Positions 49,137-58,950 of a stretch of 64,000 nt of DNA are shown here, in pieces. The stretch is from assembly GCA_945883795.1 (NCBI GenBank), contig CAMCYC010000007.1:1-64000 (forward strand), given 5' to 3'. Made by a program: the position numbers and the translations under genes. Below the pieces are notes generated by a model, which was not told where the DNA came from, did no database searches, and worked only from the letters and a program-made list of their open reading frames with translations. The stretch comes from Sulfurimonas crateris (lineage in GTDB: Bacteria > Campylobacterota > Campylobacteria > Campylobacterales > Sulfurimonadaceae). Every line of letters starts with the position of its first letter. Position 1 is the first letter of the stretch.

Positions 49137-49234
49137 TGTGTCTTCACTTTTTTAGACAGATAAAACTGCCTATTATTTTTATGGAATTTTAGCAGAGAGA
49201 TGTTTAAAAGAGAATATCATGTAGTTTTGACTCC

Positions 49235-52222
49235 TTACCAATCTCCCAAAACAAATTTTTTAGATTCCTCTTTGAATTCAGGAATCTCTTGTTCTTGGAA
49301 TTTAAGCTCTAATCCATTGGATGTCATGACAAATCCGTCTACTTTTATTTTTCCATCATGGATTTGATTATGATGCTCTTTGCAAAGTGGGACAAGATTA
49401 TGTTTGTTATTTTTATGAAAGTGTCCTATAAAACCAGTGGTGTCTGCTAATGAACGCTCATGAATATGGTGAATATCTTCTGCCATAGCTCCACAAATTA
49501 TACATTTGGTAATATATAACTCTTTATTGTATTTACTCTTTTTTTTCTTAACAAGAAGCTCTAGCTCATCAAAATCATTTGCCAAACGCTTGCGAATAGT
49601 GTTGGCAGTATCCAAAAAATCTGTATCCATGTGGAGTGATTTTGCAAATTCCAAACCATAAATACTACTTCCACTTCCAGCTTGTAAAATTCTATTAAAG
49701 AGGAGTTTATCTTTTTTTTCATCATACTCCACGCTTAGATGCAAATTGACAACATTATCTAAAGTAGTAATCTCTTTCATAGTTGAGAGTTGATGCAGGT
49801 GAGTTGCAAATAAGAAGATTGAACGGTGTTTTGCAAGTTTGATAATAGCACTTGCTACGATTGCTACACCTGAGAGCGTTTCCGTTCCATGGCTTATCTC
49901 ATCTCCCAAAACAAGTGAGCGGATTGTGGCACGGTTGAAAATATTTTTAAGTTCGAGCATCTCAATTGCAAAGGTTGAAAGCCCTTTTGCAAGGTTATCT
50001 TTTGAGACAATTCTTGTAAAAAGAGAATCAAAAAGGGAAAACTTCATAACACTTGCACTCACAAAAAAGCCAGATTGTGCCATAAGTGTAGCTATTGCAA
50101 TACTTTTCATTAAAGAGCTTTTTCCGCTAGAATTAATTCCATAAAGCAAGACACCATGGATTGAATGCCCCTCATGCACATTCACATCAACCATAACAGT
50201 TGTTGGGTGAGGCACATCCATGTAATCACGATTTCCCATCACAATATCATTTGGGATATAAATTCCACCTCTTTCTTGTATCTCTATGAGTGGATGTCGC
50301 AGTTGCATGATTTGCATAAAATTCTCATCTTTTTTGACATCAATAATCATAGGTCTTGCATGTTTAAACTCTTGAGCCACTTTAGCAGAGCTAACGCCCA
50401 CATCCAAATCAGCGATATAGCTTATGACTTTATCAAAAAGAAGGGTGTATCGTTTATCATAAATAGTTTGGAGTTGTATATATTTTTCTTTGACAAGTGC
50501 AACAATTTTACGCCTATTTTTTAGAATATTATCTGAAATTTTATCTGTAAATTCCGAAGTTATTTTGACATTATTGGTGAGTTTTTTGACACTAAATTTT
50601 GAAAACTCTGCATCACTTTTAAACTCTTTTTCTATCATGGAAAATCTATTTTTGCTCAAAGAGATATAATAACCCTCTTTTTCAAGAAAGCCCAAACCAA
50701 CAAGACGGCTTGAGCCATTTGCCTTATTTGTTTCGAGTAAAGCTTCAATCTTGAGAATAATATCTTCAAAACCTACAAGCATGGTTGCATTGGTTTTTAC
50801 CAAAGTATCTATCGCTTCATCTACTCCACTCATCAAAAAGTTTTCATCTACGGTGTTTATGGTAAAACGGCGAGAAACATCAAGATTTATTGTTTTTCGT
50901 ATATCCCTTAAAAATTCTTCTACTTCACTCTCAAGAAAAGGTGCATTTTGAATTTTTTGTTTTTTGATATACGCCATTAATGTTTTGACACTGAGCATTG
51001 AAGCGTAAATATGGTTCATCTCAAAAGGGTGCAATCGTGCCAAAGCAAGGCGACGGGAGAGGCGTTCTAAATCATAAATCCCACGCATATTTTCATCAAG
51101 ATAGCGTACATGAGAAGATACTTTTTCTATCAGGTCATATCGTCTTTGAAGCTCATTTTTATCTATAATTGGATTAAGTAATCGCTCTTTTAAAAGTCTT
51201 TTACCTATAGCTGTAGCACTTTTATCAAGCATCTTCAGGAGTGTAAACTCTTTTTTATCTTTTGAGATAATCCCGACTTGCTCTAAAGCATTATTACCAA
51301 GATACATAAAACGGCGGTTATCTATAATTTTTGGATGGTCAAGTTTTTGTACAATATGCATGTCATGCTCTATCACAAACTGAATCAAAATAGCTAACGA
51401 TTCGCTAATCATGGGGTTTCTCTCTAAATCCAGATGCTCTATGGGAGAAAGGAGTGAATATATCTGATACACATTTTTAAACAGCTGATTTTGAAAATCA
51501 ATTCTTGGTCTTTCATGATTGATACTATAATGGTAATGCTCTGCAATTTCCAAATATTGCAAAACATGTTTTTGGTCAGTTATGCCGTTCAAAAATGTGA
51601 TAACAATTTCACTTGTACGGTAAACATTTAAAAGATTAAAGATTTCATCAAGCCCATAAGCTGGGTCTTCGCTTGTGCCATGTGTTTCATAAAGCCAAGT
51701 TTTCCCTGTTGTGACATCTATCGCTGAGAAACCAACATTATAAATTTCTCGATATTTATCTACCAAAATAGAAACAATAAAGTTATCATCATTATCAATA
51801 ATATAGTCAAAATTTGTTCCAGGAGAGATAATTTGAGAGATATATCTACTAATTTTTGGAGGAGTTCCTTTTTGCTTTACAATAATAACAGTATATTTTT
51901 GCTCCGCAATCAAACGGTTTAAATAACGCTCAAACGAAACAGTCGGCACTCCTGCTAAAAGAGGATTTTTGTAAGAATTTTCTATAATATTCTTGTTTTT
52001 TTTAGTCAGTTGAATATTTAAAAGTTCTGCTATCTCTTTTGCTTTACCAATTTGCACTTCATCATTATTGACCTCATAAACCTCAAAAAAACTCCCTATT
52101 TCAATAAAAACAACACTATTGTGACCATATTTTTCTTCAAAATATTTTTGTAATTCAAAGTAAGTTTGAGACAATAATTGCTCTTTATTATTTAAAATAG
52201 AATCTATATCTGATACATGCAT
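49235..52222 (-). CDS. MutS family protein with C-terminal HNH endonuclease domain (MutS7-like)
   Basis: N-terminal EIGSFFEVYEV (FxE); Walker A LLYGINSSGKSSLMKSIAIA; LVLGDEISHGTETLSGVAI; C-terminal CIICGAMAEDIHHIHE...HNLVPLCKEHHNQIH. Confidence 0.95.
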   Translation of the reverse strand: MHVSDIDSILNNKEQLLSQTYFELQKYFEEKYGHNSVVFIEIGSFFEVYEVNNDEVQIGKAKEIAELLNIQLTKKNKNIIENSYKNPLLAGVPTVSFERYLNRLIAEQKYTVIIVKQKGTPPKISRYISQIISPGTNFDYIIDNDDNFIVSILVDKYREIYNVGFSAIDVTTGKTWLYETHGTSEDPAYGLDEIFNLLNVYRTSEIVITFLNGITDQKHVLQYLEIAEHYHYSINHERPRIDFQNQLFKNVYQIYSLLSPIEHLDLERNPMISESLAILIQFVIEHDMHIVQKLDHPKIIDNRRFMYLGNNALEQVGIISKDKKEFTLLKMLDKSATAIGKRLLKERLLNPIIDKNELQRRYDLIEKVSSHVRYLDENMRGIYDLERLSRRLALARLHPFEMNHIYASMLSVKTLMAYIKKQKIQNAPFLESEVEEFLRDIRKTINLDVSRRFTINTVDENFLMSGVDEAIDTLVKTNATMLVGFEDIILKIEALLETNKANGSSRLVGLGFLEKEGYYISLSKNRFSMIEKEFKSDAEFSKFSVKKLTNNVKITSEFTDKISDNILKNRRKIVALVKEKYIQLQTIYDKRYTLLFDKVISYIADLDVGVSSAKVAQEFKHARPMIIDVKKDENFMQIMQLRHPLIEIQERGGIYIPNDIVMGNRDYMDVPHPTTVMVDVNVHEGHSIHGVLLYGINSSGKSSLMKSIAIATLMAQSGFFVSASVMKFSLFDSLFTRIVSKDNLAKGLSTFAIEMLELKNIFNRATIRSLVLGDEISHGTETLSGVAIVASAIIKLAKHRSIFLFATHLHQLSTMKEITTLDNVVNLHLSVEYDEKKDKLLFNRILQAGSGSSIYGLEFAKSLHMDTDFLDTANTIRKRLANDFDELELLVKKKKSKYNKELYITKCIICGAMAEDIHHIHERSLADTTGFIGHFHKNNKHNLVPLCKEHHNQIHDGKIKVDGFVMTSNGLELKFQEQEIPEFKEESKKFVLGDW

Positions 52223-52317
52223 GTACTGTCTACCTTTATTGTTTTTTGAAAAGAATTTGAGATTTTTCCATGTAAGGGATTGTCAACTTGATTGTACAAC
52301 ATCTATTTTTAAATCGG

Positions 52318-52338
52318 CTTTAACGAATCTTTAAACGA
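52318..52338 (+). promoter_or_regulatory. 11-bp-spaced direct repeat upstream of histidine kinase -10 box
   Basis: CTTTAACGA-AT-CTTTAAACGA; TATAAT at 52348-52353. Confidence 0.35.
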
Positions 52339-52375
52339 TTTTTTTCATATAATGGTATGAAGAACTCATAAATCT

Positions 52376-53608
52376 ATGTATAATCAGAAGATGAAAAAAG
52401 TATTATTTTTAAAAAACATGACAATAAAACAAGCTAATATTTTTACAGTTATTATTGTATTTATTTTTACAACTATCTTTGTTGTTTTACTTGTGGACGA
52501 GGTCTATAAAGATTATGAAATCTCTTTAGAAAATAGTAGTTCTATTAAAAATAATAATCTTACTGTAGAGCATGTAAACGATAAAAAAACAAAAAAATTA
52601 AAGTCGCTTTTAATAAAAACTATCCTTGTGATTGTTACTTTATCTTTTATTATTTTTAGCGTTACTCTTGCCATTTATAAAATTTTTTATACCTTTTTAG
52701 AGCAAGATATTGAAACTTTTCTCCGTTTTTTTCAAGAATCTGCAATAAAAAAAGAGATTATTAATCCTGAAATTATCTTTTTTAAAGACTTTAAAATAAT
52801 GGTTGAGTATGCAAATGAGATGGTTGCAACTATCAAGACACAGCAAAAAAATTTACAAGAACTTAATCAAAAACTTGAAGACAAAGTAAAAGCAAAAACA
52901 GCAGATTTAGAGCAGATAAATCAAAATTTACTCCAAGAAAAAAACTTTTCACAAGATTTACTCAATTCCCAAAAAGAGTTTTTACGCTATACGGTGCATG
53001 AAACAAATACGCCTTTGAGTGTTATTTTAACAAGTATTGAACTCTTTGTAATGAAAAATAAAAAAGATAGGCAACTCTCCAAAATAGAAGCGGCTGTGAA
53101 AAATATTTTTAATATTTATGATGATTTGAGTTATTTGGTTAAAAAAGACCAAGTGGATTACCCAAAAAGTGTTTTAGATATTGGAGCATTTTTAAACTCA
53201 AGAGTTGATTTTTTCTACGAGGTGGCAGAGCTTTCTAAAATTAGATTTATAAATGTTCCTCATGGAGAAAATTTATATATTTACTTTAATGAAACGAAAC
53301 TACAACGAGTGATAGACAACACTTTGACAAATGCTATCAAATACACTTTGCCAAATGAAGATGTTTTTATTGAACTCAAACAAGAAAGCACCTATATCTA
53401 TTTCTTAGTTGGAAGTAAATCAAAAGAGATTAAAGATACAAAAAAAATCTTTGATTCTTTTTATAGAGAAGAAAAAAATCGTGAAGGATTTGGAATAGGT
53501 TTACGACTTGTAAAAACAATTTGCGATGAAGAGGGCATACAGATTTTAATTGATTCAAACGATAAAAAAACAACTTTTACATATAGATTTAAAATGATGG
53601 GCGAATAG
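52376..53608 (+). CDS. membrane sensor histidine kinase
   Basis: Two TM helices, coiled coil, H-box FLRYTVHETNTPLSVILT, N-box VIDNTLTNAIKYT, EGFGIGLRLVKTICDEEG. Confidence 0.92.
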   Translation: MYNQKMKKVLFLKNMTIKQANIFTVIIVFIFTTIFVVLLVDEVYKDYEISLENSSSIKNNNLTVEHVNDKKTKKLKSLLIKTILVIVTLSFIIFSVTLAIYKIFYTFLEQDIETFLRFFQESAIKKEIINPEIIFFKDFKIMVEYANEMVATIKTQQKNLQELNQKLEDKVKAKTADLEQINQNLLQEKNFSQDLLNSQKEFLRYTVHETNTPLSVILTSIELFVMKNKKDRQLSKIEAAVKNIFNIYDDLSYLVKKDQVDYPKSVLDIGAFLNSRVDFFYEVAELSKIRFINVPHGENLYIYFNETKLQRVIDNTLTNAIKYTLPNEDVFIELKQESTYIYFLVGSKSKEIKDTKKIFDSFYREEKNREGFGIGLRLVKTICDEEGIQILIDSNDKKTTFTYRFKMMGE

Positions 53609-53858
53609 TCAAGACCTAAAAAGTTGGGATGATAATATCAAATTTAAAAACTTTTGGTAGTTCTCAAGCTCTATTGCATCACCTCTTGAGCTTTATATTG
53701 TTCTCTTAAAAGGAATGCTACAATGTGGCAAAAAAGAACTAAGGCATTGAATGACAAAAAAAGATAGAGAAATATACAAGTGAACATAATCTGTTTTTAA
53801 AAGAGTTGGGGCTGGATTTACTTCCTAATTAAGCTTTTGGTATCTGTTTTGAAGGTTT

Positions 53859-53885
53859 GTCATTGCGAGTGAAACGAAGCAATCT
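53859..53885. repeat. Dispersed-repeat-like element GTCATTGCGAGTGAAACGAAGCAATCT
   Basis: Matches the widespread GTCATTGCGAG...CGAAGCAATCT motif with ATTGC/GCAAT inverted ends; single copy noticed here. Confidence 0.6.
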
Positions 53886-53945
53886 ATTATTGTTTATAAG
53901 GTGTATCGAACAAATATTGTAAAATAATTCAAAAAGGAGATGGTT

Positions 53946-54035
53946 ATGTGTACCATACAAAGAAAACAGCCTAATTACCAATTCCTCTTCGCCCAAATCA
54001 AAGATTATGGACGAAATATCTTTGGTGGTGTGTGA
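53946..54035 (+). CDS. possible 29-aa leader/upstream ORF MCTIQRKQPNYQFLFAQIKDYGRNIFGGV
   Basis: AAAGGAGA 6-12 nt upstream of ATG; stop TGA overlaps the response regulator ATG (TGATG). Confidence 0.3.
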   Translation: MCTIQRKQPNYQFLFAQIKDYGRNIFGGV

Positions 54036-54691
54036 TGAAAATATTATTACTAGAAGATGAAGTGATGTTAAATGAATCAATCCAAGAGTTTTTGGAGGGA
54101 GTTGGGCATATGGTTGAGAGCTTTTTTGATGGTTTGGAGGCTTATGAGGCAATCAAAAAAAATTCATATGATTTATTGATTTTAGATATTAATGTGCCAA
54201 ATATGGATGGACTTACTTTTTTAGAACGCCTTCATGAGCTTAAAATACATATTGGAACTATTTATATTAGTGCTTTGGTAGATATTGAAGATATCTCAAG
54301 AGCTTATAATCTAGGATGTTATGATTACTTGAAAAAACCTTTTCATCTCAAAGAATTGGCTTTACGACTTGATAGGATTATACTCTCTAGCGAAGTCCCA
54401 CGAGTGCAACTGAGGCTTTCAAAAAATTATAGTTACGACCAAGAACACAGCACACTTTTATTGAATGGAATACCTCAAACACTTACAAAGAGACAATCTC
54501 AAATTATGGATTTACTTGCAAGAAATCGTGGACGGGTTGTTGATTTTGAGCAATTTAGCACTTATATTTGGGATGATATAATTGTGGATAATGCAACAAT
54601 TCGTGCTGAAATCAATAGACTTAAAAAATTTTTACAAGAGGATGTAATAAGCAATGTCAGGGGCATGGGTTATATGATTGATAAACCATAA
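54032..54691 (+). CDS. OmpR-family response regulator
   Basis: KILLLEDEVMLNESIQEFL, LLILDINVPNMDG, LKKPFHLKELALRL; C-terminal winged helix LTKRQSQIMDLLARNRGRVV. GTG at 54032 or ATG at 54035. Confidence 0.94.
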   Translation: MMKILLLEDEVMLNESIQEFLEGVGHMVESFFDGLEAYEAIKKNSYDLLILDINVPNMDGLTFLERLHELKIHIGTIYISALVDIEDISRAYNLGCYDYLKKPFHLKELALRLDRIILSSEVPRVQLRLSKNYSYDQEHSTLLLNGIPQTLTKRQSQIMDLLARNRGRVVDFEQFSTYIWDDIIVDNATIRAEINRLKKFLQEDVISNVRGMGYMIDKP

Positions 54692-54720
54692 ATTCATTTT
54701 TTTAAATTTTTAATAAAATT

Positions 54721-54734
54721 GGAACTATATTTGC
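54721..54734 (+). promoter_or_regulatory. Candidate sigma54 (-24/-12) promoter upstream of lytic transglycosylase
   Basis: TTGGAACTATATTTGCTAA: GG-N10-GC, close to Campylobacter/Helicobacter RpoN consensus. Confidence 0.55.
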
Positions 54735-54763
54735 TAATGAAAAAGTAATAGGAACTATTTTAT

Positions 54764-55381
54764 ATGGAGAAATTAAGAATAATGAGAAAAATTTGGCTGT
54801 TATCAATATTTTTAGTTATACAAGCTAGTGCAAATATGTGGATTAGTGCTGGTCAAGCCTACGGAATTGAGCCTCGATTACTTTATGCAATTTCTAAGGT
54901 TGAGAGCAATGTTCGTCCATGGGTTATTTCTGTTAATTATAAAAAACTTTCATCATCTCAGAGTAAAAAGCTTTATTCTATGTTGCGAACTAAAAAGATT
55001 TTTTACAATACTTTTACAAAAGTAATCGAAATTGATAACCAAGATATTAATCAAGCTAAAGGAGTTATCAGCTTTTTAGATAGCAATCACTATCCATCTT
55101 TTGATATAGGATTGATGCAAATAAATAGCATTCACAAAAAAACCCTTGCAAAAAATGGGATAACACTTGATGCACTTTTAGATGAAAATTGCAATCTTCA
55201 TGTGGCTGCTGGAATTTTATGGAATTGTTACAAAAAACATAAATCAACTCACAAGGCAATAAATGCTTACAATGGTAAAACAGTTGGAAACCCATATTAT
55301 TCTAAAGTGTTCAGCATACTTAATAACCTTCTTCTTCCTACTGAAGATGTTTCAAAACGATTATTTTATTGTGTGATTTAA
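54764..55381 (+). CDS. lytic transglycosylase (SLT domain) protein
   Basis: Signal; AGQAYGIEPRLLYAISKVESN, FDIGLMQINSIHKKTL, LHVAAGILWNCYKKHKSTHKAINAYNG. Start may be ATG at 54782. Confidence 0.9.
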   Translation: MEKLRIMRKIWLLSIFLVIQASANMWISAGQAYGIEPRLLYAISKVESNVRPWVISVNYKKLSSSQSKKLYSMLRTKKIFYNTFTKVIEIDNQDINQAKGVISFLDSNHYPSFDIGLMQINSIHKKTLAKNGITLDALLDENCNLHVAAGILWNCYKKHKSTHKAINAYNGKTVGNPYYSKVFSILNNLLLPTEDVSKRLFYCVI

Positions 55382-55524
55382 TCTCACTCTTTTTACTTTA
55401 AGCTTTTCTATTCGTGTTACTTATATTCACACTTTTTTAAACTATTACATTTTTATATACAAATTTTTTCTTTTGCTATGTTCATGCTATTCTTATATTC
55501 TACTATTAATGTTGAAAATTAATT

Positions 55525-56904
55525 TTGGAGAGTTATATGAAGAAAAAACTTTTATTAAGCTCATTAACAATTGGACTTTTAAGTTCAGTAAATGTTTATG
55601 CAGTAGAAGATTTGAGTGCAATGTTTTCTGAGGGTAAAGCAAGTGGACAGATTAGAGAGTTTAGTATTTCTAGGGCTTATAAATATACAGATTCATCAAA
55701 AGATTATACTCGTACTGCAAATGCAGTTGGTGGTTATCTTAAATATGAAACAGCTTCATTAGAGGGTTTAAGCTTAGGAACGGCATTTTATACTACAAAT
55801 GGTTTTGGGCTTGGTGGAAATAAGGCGATAAATAAAGAGGTTGACCATACTTTACTTGGTAAAGATAACGAAGGATATTCAATTTTAGGGGAAGCATATT
55901 TACAATATAAATATGGCAATACAACATTCAAAGGTGGTCGTCAAAAACTTGATACTCCTTTAGCAGGAACTGATGACGCAAGAATGATACCTAACCTTTT
56001 TGAGGCGTATGTATTAAGTAATACAGATATTACTAACACAACTTTACTTCTAGCACATGTAACTAAATTTGCTCAAGGAACATTTGGACGAGTTTATTCA
56101 GGAAGTCCAGAAAGTCCTACAAATCAAATTTTAGCTGCTACTTCAGGTTATTCCGCAGTTGATGACCAAAATCAAGTAGGTGATTTTGTAAACATGGGTA
56201 ATTATGCAATTGGTAAAACAACCGATGGTGTAACTGCAGGAGCTGTAATTTATAAACTCAATGACAACATGAACATGCAACTTTGGGATTATTACGCTTA
56301 TGATATTTTAAATGCCATGTATGGAGAAATAAATTTCAAATGGAATTGTCTCTTAAGTGACACTGTACACCCATTTTTCTCTGCTCAAGCTATTAAAGAA
56401 AATGAGATTGGAGATAAGCTTTTAGGTAAAGTAGAAGGGATGTATTGGGGCGCTAAATTTGGTGCCGATATTGAAAACTTTCAAGCGTATCTAGCGTATT
56501 CACAAGCAGATGAAAATGGTGCAACAGAAGCCTCAACCCAAAACGCAATCATCACTCCATGGGGTGGAATGCCCGCTTACACTCAAGGGATGGTAACTCG
56601 ACATCAATTTTTAGCTGGAACAAAAGCTTCAAAAATAGCATTGGCTTATAATTGGAAAGGGTTTGGTCCAGACCTTGCTACTTCGGTTTATTATACTAAT
56701 TTTGAGATGGCAAAGTACAATGGATATACAGCAGATGAAGATGCTTCAGAAAGTGGATTTGATGTTATTTACAAACCAGAGCTTGTACAAAATTTATCAC
56801 TTCGTGTTCGTGCTAATTTTACAACAGATTATAATGTAAACATCACATCTAAAAATACCATTAGCTGGGATGAATATAGATTTATAGCAAACTATAATTT
56901 CTAA
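55525..56904 (+). CDS. OprD-type outer membrane porin
   Basis: Signal peptide; GKASGQIREFSISRAY, GLGGNKAIN, YGNTTFKGGRQKLDTPLAGTDDARMIPNLFEAYVL, C-terminal RFIANYNF. Confidence 0.88.
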   Translation: MESYMKKKLLLSSLTIGLLSSVNVYAVEDLSAMFSEGKASGQIREFSISRAYKYTDSSKDYTRTANAVGGYLKYETASLEGLSLGTAFYTTNGFGLGGNKAINKEVDHTLLGKDNEGYSILGEAYLQYKYGNTTFKGGRQKLDTPLAGTDDARMIPNLFEAYVLSNTDITNTTLLLAHVTKFAQGTFGRVYSGSPESPTNQILAATSGYSAVDDQNQVGDFVNMGNYAIGKTTDGVTAGAVIYKLNDNMNMQLWDYYAYDILNAMYGEINFKWNCLLSDTVHPFFSAQAIKENEIGDKLLGKVEGMYWGAKFGADIENFQAYLAYSQADENGATEASTQNAIITPWGGMPAYTQGMVTRHQFLAGTKASKIALAYNWKGFGPDLATSVYYTNFEMAKYNGYTADEDASESGFDVIYKPELVQNLSLRVRANFTTDYNVNITSKNTISWDEYRFIANYNF

Positions 56905-56919
56905 AAAAAAGGAAAAAAT

Positions 56920-57234
56920 ATGAAAAAAGAGCTCGTAGAAAAAATCAAGAGAAATCCTGATTATATAGCATTGGTTTCAAAAAGAAGTAGTTTTGCTATT
57001 AAGCTAAGTATTTCAATACTTGTAGTTTATTTTGCATTTATTCTCACAATTGCGTTTGAGCCATCACTTTTGGGTACTCCATTGTCTGAGGGTTCTGTGA
57101 CAACTATCGGTATTCCTATTGGCATGGTTGTAATTGTTTTTGCTTTTGTCTTGACTGGCATATATACAAAAAGAGCAAACAGTGAATTTGATGATTTAAC
57201 AAATAAAATCAAAAAATCAATTAAAGGACAATAA
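56920..57234 (+). CDS. DUF485 family membrane protein
   Basis: ALVSKRSSFAIKLSISILVVYFAFILTIAFEPSLLGTP...; precedes actP. Confidence 0.92.
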   Translation: MKKELVEKIKRNPDYIALVSKRSSFAIKLSISILVVYFAFILTIAFEPSLLGTPLSEGSVTTIGIPIGMVVIVFAFVLTGIYTKRANSEFDDLTNKIKKSIKGQ

Positions 57235-58899
57235 ATGAATAGAATATTTTTATTTTTAATTCTAAGTACGATTGCGATTTTTGCCTCAGGTGCAATTGAG
57301 GGTGAAGTACAAAAACAAGCACTTAACATGTCAGCGATTGTCATGTTTGTTATCTTTGTTGGTGCTACTTTGGGGATTACTTATTGGGCTGCAAAAAGAA
57401 CAAAAAGTGCAAAAGATTTTTACACAGCAGGTGGTGGAATTACAGGCTTTCAAAATGGTATGGCGATTGCAGGTGACTACATGTCAGCAGCTTCGTTTTT
57501 GGGGATTTCTGGGCTTGTATATGCAAAAGGATATGATGGACTTATCTATTCTATCGGTTTTTTAGTTGGTTGGCCAATTATTCTTTTCATGATTGCAGAG
57601 CCTTTGAGAAACTTAGGAAAATACACTTTTGCGGATGTTGCTTCTTACAGATTGCGTCAAGGACCTATCCGTACTTTGGCGGCTTCTGGTTCAATTGCAA
57701 CCGTTATTTTGTATTTGATTGCTCAAATGGTTGGTTCAGGAAAACTTATCCAACTTTTATTTGGTCTTCAATATGAAGTAGCTGTTATCTTAGTTGGTGT
57801 ACTTATGATTTTATATGTCACTTTTGGCGGTATGCTTGCAACAACTTGGGTTCAAATTATCAAAGCATTTTTATTACTTTCTGGTGCAACATTTATGGCA
57901 ATTGCTGTTATGGCACATTATGATTTTAGTTTTGGTGCATTATTTGCACATGCAACGGAGCTTAAAGGTATCGCAATTATGAGTCCAGGTGGATTGGTTT
58001 CAGACCCAATTTCTGCAATATCTTTAGCAGTGGCACTTATGTTTGGAACAGCTGGTTTACCACATATCTTGATGAGATTTTTTACCGTAGCAGATGCAAA
58101 AGAAGCGAGAAAATCAGTTTTCTATGCTACAGGTTTTATTGGTTATTTTTATATTTTGACTTTTATTATCGGTTTTGGTGCGATTGTTATGGTTTTCAAA
58201 AATCCACAATATTTAGATATGGCAAAAGATGCAATTGAGGGTGGTTCACCAATTTTGGGTGGCAATAATATGGCAGCAATTCACCTCTCACATGCAGTTG
58301 GTGGCGATTTCTTCTTAGGCTTTATTTCAGCAGTGGCTTTTGCAACAATTTTAGCAGTTGTTTCAGGGCTTACTTTAGCGGGTGCAAGTGCAATTTCTCA
58401 TGACCTTTATGCTTCAGTGTTTAAAAAAGGGAATGTTGATGGAATTAAAGAGATGCAAGTATCAAAAATTGCAACTGTAGTTCTTGGTGTAATTGCTATT
58501 ATCATGGGTATTATGTTTGAAAAACAAAATATTGCTTTCGTGGTTGGTCTTGCTTTTGCTATTGCAGCATCTGCTAACTTTCCAATTCTTTTTCTCTCCA
58601 TGTATTGGAAAAAACTTACAACTCGTGGTGCTGTAATTGGTGGTTCTTTGGGACTTGCAACTGCCGTAATTTTGGTTATTCTCGGACCAACAGTTTGGAT
58701 AGACCTTTTGGGAAATACAAAAGCAATTTTCCCTTATCAATATCCAGCACTGTTTTCTGTGACCGTAGCATTTTTAGGTATTTGGTTTTTCTCTATTACA
58801 GATAACTCTCATGAAGCAGCGTTAGAGCGAGAAGCGTTTGAAGCTCAATATATTAGAAGTCAAACAGGTATTGGTGCAGAAGGTGCATCAAGTCATTAA
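57235..58899 (+). CDS. actP: cation/acetate symporter ActP
   Basis: [73 protein letters not shown]. Confidence 0.96.
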   Translation: MNRIFLFLILSTIAIFASGAIEGEVQKQALNMSAIVMFVIFVGATLGITYWAAKRTKSAKDFYTAGGGITGFQNGMAIAGDYMSAASFLGISGLVYAKGYDGLIYSIGFLVGWPIILFMIAEPLRNLGKYTFADVASYRLRQGPIRTLAASGSIATVILYLIAQMVGSGKLIQLLFGLQYEVAVILVGVLMILYVTFGGMLATTWVQIIKAFLLLSGATFMAIAVMAHYDFSFGALFAHATELKGIAIMSPGGLVSDPISAISLAVALMFGTAGLPHILMRFFTVADAKEARKSVFYATGFIGYFYILTFIIGFGAIVMVFKNPQYLDMAKDAIEGGSPILGGNNMAAIHLSHAVGGDFFLGFISAVAFATILAVVSGLTLAGASAISHDLYASVFKKGNVDGIKEMQVSKIATVVLGVIAIIMGIMFEKQNIAFVVGLAFAIAASANFPILFLSMYWKKLTTRGAVIGGSLGLATAVILVILGPTVWIDLLGNTKAIFPYQYPALFSVTVAFLGIWFFSITDNSHEAALEREAFEAQYIRSQTGIGAEGASSH

Positions 58900-58901
58900 T
58901 C

Positions 58902-58925
58902 TTTTACCCTCTTTTGGGGGTAAAA
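58902..58925. terminator. Hairpin downstream of actP
   Basis: TTTTACCC-TCTTTTGG-GGGTAAAA; 3' T-tract weak. Confidence 0.4.
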
Positions 58926-58950
58926 AAATATTTTGTTTGGGAAATTATTT

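Noticed and set aside
53829-54152. 107-aa minus-strand ORF crossing the response regulator start
   Set aside because: Overlaps a well-supported response regulator and a repeat; protein has no recognisable features.
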